Shown here one piece after another: positions 59,160 through 64,000 of a DNA stretch of 64,000 nt; within the stretch, counting starts at the first letter, position 1, and the number at the start of each line of letters is the position of its first letter. Source of the DNA: CAVPHV01 sp963821095 (GTDB lineage Bacteria; Actinomycetota; Acidimicrobiia; Spongiisociales; UBA5794); the NCBI GenBank assembly GCA_963821095.1, contig CAWGCJ010000014.1, positions 1 through 64,000 of the forward strand. The letters are read 5' to 3'. The notes under the pieces are model-generated. The model was not told the origin of the DNA, ran no database searches, and saw only the letters and a program-made list of their open reading frames with translations. The translations under genes were made by a program, and so were the position numbers.

Positions 59160-60494
59160 CACGATCCTCCGAGGGTGGCGGGCCGGCGGGCCCGCATCCC
59201 CTCCCGCCATTGCTGCTTGAATCCTGCGCGCCGCCGCTGGGTTGCCTCAGCCGAATAGAGGCGGCGCCCGAGGTCGACGAGACCAGCTTCGAGTTGTGGC
59301 ACCGTCATCAGTCGGGGGCGCAGGTTGACGTCGAACAACGTGCAGAGCTCCCACGCGCCATCCCGCAGGATCCGCCCGGCGTCTCTCAACCGCTTGTACA
59401 ACGGCGTGCCGGGGAATGGGGTGAGGACCGTGATCTGCACGTCGAACGGGCTGGCTTCGGCAACGAACTGATCGATGGCGTCGAACACCTCGGGTCCGTC
59501 GCCGTCGAGCCCGAGCACGAAGCAGGCGTTCACCGCGATGCCAAATGACTGGATGGTTTCGATGACAGCCCGGTGTCCGGCGAGTTGGTCACGCTTCCAG
59601 TTGCGCTTGAGCTCGATGCCGTCGAGGCCTCCACCGTTGGGGCTCTCAAAACCAATCAGGACCTCGGCGCACCCGGCGTCCTTCATCATGCGCAGCAGCT
59701 CGGGGTCGTTCGCTACCGACACATCGGTCTCGGTGAACCAGCGCACTCCTTCTCCGCCGATTGCCTCCATGAGATCGCGCCCATGGTGCTTGTTGACGAA
59801 CGTGTTGTCGTCGGCGAACTCGACGAAGGCGTGGTGCCACACGTCGTTGATTGCCCGAATCTCCGCCGCGACCCGGTGGGGCGGCTTCACCTTGTAGCGA
59901 GGAGTCAGCAAGATCGAACTCGCGCAGAACTCGCATTGCCAGGGACAGCCGCGCTGGGTTTGCACGGTGAGTCGGTTGTAGCGAATCGGGTTCGAGGAGA
60001 TCGAACCGCGGGATGGGTGCGTCTGCCAGATCGAAGTCGCCGTTGGATGAGTACAGCGGCCGTAGATGGCCGGCCGCGGCGTCTGCGACGAGTTGCGGCC
60101 ACACGGGCTCGGCTTCGCCGACCACCACCGTGTCGCAGTGGAGCAGCGCCTCGTGGGGGAGCGAAGTCACGTGGAGCCCGCCGATGACGGTGGGGACCCC
60201 TGCGGCGCGGTACCGCTCCGACAGTCGGTACGCGTCCTTGACCTGAGCCGAGAACGTCGAAAACGCGGCGAGGTCACAGGGAGGGAGTTCGTCGACCGCA
60301 GCGACATCCTCAACCTCGTAGTAGTCGACCTCGTGCTGGTCGGGAGTGAGAGCAGCAACGGTCAGCAATCCCAGACTCGGCAATGCGGCAACGACCCTGC
60401 CGCGCTCGACAAATCCGGGCAAGGTCAATCCCAGCGCGGTGAGTTCCGGATTGTGGGCCCGCACGCCGCTCATGGCAATCAAGGCGATGCGCAT
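59159..60494 (-). CDS. B12-binding radical SAM protein, interrupted by a one-base frameshift
   Basis: The first part (from ATG 60494, AAGGAGG upstream) is a B12-binding-like domain: GLLTVAALTPDQHEVDYYEVEDV, DLAAFSTFSAQVKDAYRLSERYRAAGVPTVIGGLHVTSLPHEAL, DTVVVGEAEPVWPQLV, PIPRFDLLEPD. One extra base at 59984-59985 shifts the frame. Removing it continues as RYNRLTVQTQRGCPWQCEFCASS, the CxxxCxxC Fe-S motif, and the radical SAM barrel runs on to TGA 59159 (FVEFADDNTFVNKHHG, AEVLIGFES, NACFVLGLDGDGPEVFDAI). Methyltransferase-like chemistry is typical for the class. Sequence error or a recent mutation are both possible. Confidence 0.8.
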
Positions 60495-60737
60495 GGCGCC
60501 TCCTTCCGGAGGCCACCGTCGTGGTGGCACCGGCAGTGCCCTCCAACCCCACGCCTATCAGATCAGCGGCAGGATGGAAGAGGGTATACCGACCATATCT
60601 CCCGACCGAGGGTCCCTTCGGCGCCGCGCCCGAGAGGTTCGGAAGGGGGAGAGTCGGTGATTCGGGTCACTTGACCCGAGCGCGCCACGGCGAGGGCGAG
60701 GTGTTCTTCCACCGTGAACCCCCCTGCCGAGCGGCTC

Positions 60738-60944
60738 CTACCAGTCTCCGTAGTCCTCGACCTTGGCGCCGTAGTTGAGTCGACGAATGCGCGCCTCGAC
60801 CTCCTGGGCTTCTGACTCATCGAAGTCATAGCCGGAGAGACCACGCAGTCGCGATCGTGTGTTCAATTCGTACTCGGAATCGGTGTCCGAAACATGGTGT
60901 TCCGAAACGACGTCTTCCCGCCTACGTGTACGTCGCCACAACAT
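60738..60944 (-). CDS. 68-residue charged small protein
   Basis: ATG 60944 opens a frame of highly charged sequence: MLWRRTRRREDVVSEHHVSD, YELNTRSRLRGLSGYDFDES, EAQEVEARIRRLNYGAKVED, ending YGDW. GATAAT on the minus strand (60956-60951) is six bases upstream, a good -10 in the leaderless position. A longer frame reaches 61001 but without such support. Function unknown; it is divergent from the DNA polymerase IV gene. Confidence 0.65.
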   Translation of the reverse strand: MLWRRTRRREDVVSEHHVSDTDSEYELNTRSRLRGLSGYDFDESEAQEVEARIRRLNYGAKVEDYGDW

Positions 60945-61101
60945 GACGTGATTATCGGCAGAAGAGCCGCAGAATTTGAGTACCACTTTTACCGTTTTCA
61001 AACGGGTGTCTAGTCCGGAGTCGAACGGCGCCGATCGGGATTGCCCGCGGGGGCCCTCTCGTCTCCAGGATTCTGTCGCACCCCGCTGACAGGATGGCGT
61101 G

Positions 61102-62382
61102 ATGGACGATCGGTTCCCCGCCCCAATCCTGCATGTTGATCTCGACGCCTTCTACGCGTCCGTTGAACAGATGCGTCGGCCGGAATTGCGGGGAAAACCG
61201 ATCGCGGTGGGGGGCGGTGTCGTGCTGGCGGCGAGCTACGAGGCCAGGAAGTTTGGGGTTCGCTCGGCGATGCCGCTCGGGGAGGCGCGCCGCCGTTGTC
61301 CTCGTCTCATCGTGGTCGACGGCAGCTTCGGGGACTACGTCGGACTTTCCGACCGCGTCTTCGACATCTGCCGGTCGTACACCCCGCTGGTGGAGCAGAT
61401 CTCGATCGACGAGGCCTTCCTCGATGTGAGTGGCGCGATTCACCTGTTCGGTGACCCCGCCACCATTGCCGCGAGGATCCGCCACGACGTGCAGAGCCAA
61501 CTCGGGCTGGCGATTTCGGCGGGGGTGGCGCGGACCAAGTTCCTCGCCAAGATCGGGAGTCGAGTGGCTAAACCGGACGGTCTCTTGGTGATCGACCCCG
61601 CCACGGAACTCGAGTTCCTCCACGCCCTGCCGGTTGAGCTCATCTGGGGGGTCGGCCCCGTCACAGCCGCAAGACTCGCCGACCTCGGCATATCCACGGT
61701 TGGCGAACTCGCCCATACCTCCGAGGCAAGCCTGTCGGCCCGGCTCGGCCGTGGTGCCGGTCGTCACCTGCATGCCCTGGCGTGGAACCGGGATCCCCGA
61801 CCGGTCGTAACCAAGCGACGCGCCGGTTCAGTCGGGGCGCAGAGCGCGTTTGGGCGTGACGTCCGGGACCCCGCGGTGCATCGTCGCGTACTGGCGAGGC
61901 TCGCCGATCGGGTCGGCGCCCGGCTGCGCAAGAAACAGCGAGCCGGGCGGACCATCACCCTGCGGGTGCGCTTCTCCGACCTCCGGGCCATCACCAGGGC
62001 GACAACGCTTGGGGCCGCGACCGCATCGACGGAGGCGCTGTACCGGGTCGGCGTCCACCTGGCCGAGACGGAGATCCCGCCGGCCGCGGCGGGTCGCGGC
62101 GTGGGCCTGCTCGGCCTCCGGGTGTCGAACCTGGTCCGGTCTCCTCATCTCCAACTCGAACTGCCGTTGGTGGACCCCCATCTCGATCGGGCCGACCGGT
62201 CGGGGACCGAAAGAGCGTTGGCTTCGGCTCGGCTCGATCACGCCATCGACGGCCTGCGGAGTCGTTTCGGAAAGGAGGCGGTGGGGAGGGCTTCTACGCT
62301 GCTCGACCCGAGGCGGCCCGTATCCCCGATCGAGTTCGGTGACCTGGCCATTCCGGTCGAGGAACGCCACGACGACGAGTGA
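61102..62382 (+). CDS. dinB: DNA polymerase IV (Y-family)
   Basis: 426 residues. The Y-family palm has catalytic acids in PILHVDLDAFYASVEQ and EQISIDEAFLDVSGAI. Further marks are GVVLAASYEARKFGVRSAMPLGEARRRCP, SAGVARTKFLAKIGSRVAKPDG, the HhH segment LIWGVGPVTAARLADLGISTVGELA and a little-finger domain. The C-terminal 50 residues are an extension. It performs translesion synthesis. AGGA precedes ATG 61102. No clear SOS box is upstream; a CCGTTTTCAAACGG palindrome at 60992-61005 lies about 100 bases before the start. Confidence 0.93.
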   Translation: MDDRFPAPILHVDLDAFYASVEQMRRPELRGKPIAVGGGVVLAASYEARKFGVRSAMPLGEARRRCPRLIVVDGSFGDYVGLSDRVFDICRSYTPLVEQISIDEAFLDVSGAIHLFGDPATIAARIRHDVQSQLGLAISAGVARTKFLAKIGSRVAKPDGLLVIDPATELEFLHALPVELIWGVGPVTAARLADLGISTVGELAHTSEASLSARLGRGAGRHLHALAWNRDPRPVVTKRRAGSVGAQSAFGRDVRDPAVHRRVLARLADRVGARLRKKQRAGRTITLRVRFSDLRAITRATTLGAATASTEALYRVGVHLAETEIPPAAAGRGVGLLGLRVSNLVRSPHLQLELPLVDPHLDRADRSGTERALASARLDHAIDGLRSRFGKEAVGRASTLLDPRRPVSPIEFGDLAIPVEERHDDE

Positions 62383-62395
62383 GGCGGGGAGGGTG

Positions 62396-63061
62396 CTACG
62401 GCACGATCTGCAGGATCCGGCCGTCGGCGAACAGCGGAGGCACGACCAGACCCATCCGCGCCCACAGTGCCGAGGGAAGGCCCAAATCGGCCAAGTAGAG
62501 CGGGGCGAAGGTGTGCAGCCCTTCCTTGGGAAGGGCAAGGGTGAGGGTGGCATCGGCGTCGACCCCTCCGGGGAAACCGTGACCGGAGGGGAAGTCCAAT
62601 GAGACCGTGAACCGACCGTGGCTCCATGTAGCAAGTTCGCCGACGCGGCCGCGTAGGTCACCCTGCAGGCCGTAACCAACGAGGGCATCGACCACGATGG
62701 GCCGGTCCGCAGGTTGGCGGTCGGGCGGGATCCCCATCTCGGCCAGCGTGTGGAGATGGTGCATGACGGCAGGAGCGGGCCGGTCGCTTCCGAGCACGAT
62801 TGCAACGTCGCGTCCCCGATTGGCCAGATGCCGGGCGGCGGCGAGTCCGCCCCCGCCGTTGTTGCCGCCGCCGGCCATGACAGTGATGGCGCCGTCGGGG
62901 GCAAGACGGTGGGTTAGCTCGGCCAGGCTCGATCCGGCGTGCTCCATCATCTGGAGCAATTCGATCCCGAACTCATCGATAGCGAGACGGTCGGCCTCGA
63001 CCATCTGTTCCACCGTGAGCCAGGGAATGCTCGTCGCCGAGAGCGTCGGAAAGGTGGCCAT
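62396..63061 (-). CDS. nnrE: NAD(P)H-hydrate epimerase (YjeF N-terminal domain)
   Basis: 221 residues. The epimerase half of the YjeF repair system: TVEQMVEADRLAIDEFGIELLQMMEHAGSSLAELTHRL, AITVMAGGGNNGGGGLAAARHLANRGRDVAIVL, IVVDALVGYGLQGDLRGRVGELATW, VSLDFPSGHGFPGG. It inverts damaged NADHX/NADPHX so the dehydratase can act; the dehydratase domain is absent here. TACGGT (minus strand, 63073-63068) lies six bases before ATG 63061, a leaderless signature. Confidence 0.9.
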   Translation of the reverse strand: MATFPTLSATSIPWLTVEQMVEADRLAIDEFGIELLQMMEHAGSSLAELTHRLAPDGAITVMAGGGNNGGGGLAAARHLANRGRDVAIVLGSDRPAPAVMHHLHTLAEMGIPPDRQPADRPIVVDALVGYGLQGDLRGRVGELATWSHGRFTVSLDFPSGHGFPGGVDADATLTLALPKEGLHTFAPLYLADLGLPSALWARMGLVVPPLFADGRILQIVP

Positions 63062-63134
63062 GGGCCAACCGTACCAGCGATCTTGACGCAATCTGGTGGG
63101 GCAATTCCGGGGTACCGATATACTCCGCGCCGTC

Positions 63135-64000
63135 ATGCGACGCCTCCTACTCCTCCTTGTTCTCGCCCTCGTCGCGGCTGCGTGTACTCCCGGTGACACG
63201 GTCGAAACGACCATCGCGACCACGAACGGGAGCACGACGACCACGCCGATCACGCCGACCACGCCGACCACGACGACCACGACCCCGCTGGGTACGTCTC
63301 ACGATGCTGGCAACGGCAAGCAGTCACCTGAGGAGCGAGCGAGAGATCTTGCGTACATGGAATCACTGTCGGCTCCAGCGCTAGGTAGCGGGCTGCCGGT
63401 GATTTCGCGATCGTTCGACATCGAGGTAGGTGACTTGAACGGTGATGGACGCGACGACATCATTCTTGCCACCCACCAGAACCGCAAGGTGTCGGGCGAC
63501 AGCTGGGACGGGTTCTGGGTCTGGACGCCCGAAGGGTATGAGCTCATCTTCCTGCTGCCGACGCTGAATGACCGGCACGGCTGCACCACCGGCGACGTCA
63601 ACGGGGACGGAGCAACGGACGTCTACTGCCAACTCGGCGGTTTCAAGGGCTCTGGGATCCTGAAGTCGAACGAGCTCTGGATCCAAACGGCACCGGGCAC
63701 CTTCGAAAATCAAGCGGTGGCCTGGGGTGTTGATGATCCCTCTGGGCGCGGTCGATGGCCGATCATGTTTGACTACGACAACGACGGCTTGATCGATCTG
63801 TACGTCACCAACGACGGCAATCGTACAGATGGTCTGCGCAGCGAGAACCTGCTGTTTCGCAATCTCGGCGACAGGTTCGAGGAGGTAGTGACCGGCGCGA
63901 CCGGAGATCTGGGTTCGCGTTGTCTCAATGCCGTCGACTTCACCGGAGATGGTTGGTCCGATCTTGTGCTGTGTGACGAATCGGGGACAATCAAGTTCCT
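63135..64000 (+). CDS. Lipoprotein with FG-GAP/VCBS-type repeats (partial)
   Basis: ATG 63135 opens a frame that runs off the window (at least 288 residues). Signal peptide MRRLLLLLVLALVAAAC with a lipobox Cys at 17, a Thr/Pro linker (TTTTPITPTTPTTTTTT), then repeated Asp-rich calcium-binding-like loops: GDLNGDGRDDIILA, GDVNGDGATDVY, DYDNDGLIDLYV, DFTGDGWSDLVL. Such beta-propeller repeats occur in secreted or surface proteins. TATACT (63119-63124) is ten bases before the ATG. Its role cannot be stated. Confidence 0.85.
   Translation, partial: MRRLLLLLVLALVAAACTPGDTVETTIATTNGSTTTTPITPTTPTTTTTTPLGTSHDAGNGKQSPEERARDLAYMESLSAPALGSGLPVISRSFDIEVGDLNGDGRDDIILATHQNRKVSGDSWDGFWVWTPEGYELIFLLPTLNDRHGCTTGDVNGDGATDVYCQLGGFKGSGILKSNELWIQTAPGTFENQAVAWGVDDPSGRGRWPIMFDYDNDGLIDLYVTNDGNRTDGLRSENLLFRNLGDRFEEVVTGATGDLGSRCLNAVDFTGDGWSDLVLCDESGTIKF

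Noticed and set aside
60945..61101. SOS box upstream of DNA polymerase IV
   Set aside because: No GAAC…GTTC-type LexA site is visible; the palindrome CCGTTTTCAAACGG does not fit the actinobacterial SOS consensus.
63349..63361. Exact 13-base match (CTTGCGTACATGG) to the palindrome arm at 35831
   Set aside because: It lies inside the coding sequence of the VCBS lipoprotein with no complementary arm; a chance 13-mer match is expected in 64 kb.
1..64000. CRISPR arrays, prophage modules, toxin-antitoxin pairs or defence islands
   Set aside because: No direct-repeat/spacer array, phage structural gene, or recognisable toxin-antitoxin or defence gene was seen; the only mobile element is the IS3 copy at 16.9-18.4 kb.

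Overview
The window is high-GC DNA from a free-living member of the Actinomycetota, most likely a deep-branching class such as Acidimicrobiia; I cannot place it lower than that. The case rests on an argC-J-B-R-G-H cluster, a padR-ino1 pair, the rpsF-ssb-rpsR-rplI-dnaB block, a Rv1086-like Z-isoprenyl diphosphate synthase, a bifunctional-length Dcd, and a zinc-ribbon/cyclase/AAA/TPR regulator. Many genes also look leaderless: a TAnnnT hexamer lies 6-10 bases before the start codon and there is no Shine-Dalgarno sequence. Several of these genes (pcnB/cca, padR-ino1, rpsF to dnaB) sit near oriC in Mycobacterium, so the window is probably origin-proximal.

Layout. 1-6.7 kb: the tail of an unknown gene, a frameshifted CCA-adding enzyme, a large repeat-rich acidic membrane protein, an acyl-CoA dehydrogenase, and a GH26-like lipoprotein. 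6.8-13.3 kb: the arginine operon, headed by a promoter overlapped by an ArgR-like palindrome and lacking argD and argF. 13.3-16.9 kb: VOC and YceI genes divergent from a MarR regulator, a CrtI/retinol-reductase-like flavoprotein, and a 50-residue cysteine-rich protein. 16.9-18.4 kb: an intact IS3-family element inserted just upstream of that small gene. 18.5-30.5 kb: cupin, hemolysin-III, AtuA-like, Z-isoprenyl synthase, GH18-like lipoprotein, phosphatase, pyrE, endonuclease-IV-like and cyclase genes. 30.5-35.8 kb: a degraded stretch, ino1 with its PadR regulator and two operator sites, VanW and an FMN reductase.

35.9-41.6 kb: PPOX oxidase, panB, a DUF192 lipoprotein, and rpsF-ssb-rpsR-rplI-dnaB closed by a strong terminator. 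41.8-49 kb: an EamA exporter overlapping an oligopeptide-type ABC ATPase, then a very large FtsX/MacB-type permease with two dedicated ATPases. 49-56.7 kb: dcd, luciferase-like oxidoreductase, KDPG-type aldolase, a truncated and frameshifted gene abutting tRNA-Gly(CCC), small membrane proteins, a TlpA-like lipoprotein, PhzF, DinB-like and a HisA paralogue with altered catalytic residues. 56.7-64 kb: zinc alcohol dehydrogenase, a 455-base spacer with a DosR-like palindrome, membrane proteins, a frameshifted B12-binding radical SAM gene, DNA polymerase IV, NAD(P)HX epimerase, and the start of an FG-GAP/VCBS lipoprotein that runs off the window.

How it fits together. The coherent units are arginine synthesis under its own repressor, the replication/ribosome block, and PadR-controlled inositol synthesis. 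There is also a recurring set of secreted Thr/Pro-linker lipoproteins (GH26, GH18, DUF192, TlpA, VCBS). I found no prophage, CRISPR array or defence island. The most distinctive features are the leaderless promoter signature, the IS3 insertion at a small gene's promoter, the PadR operator pair, the diverged HisA paralogue, and a family of related intergenic palindromes.
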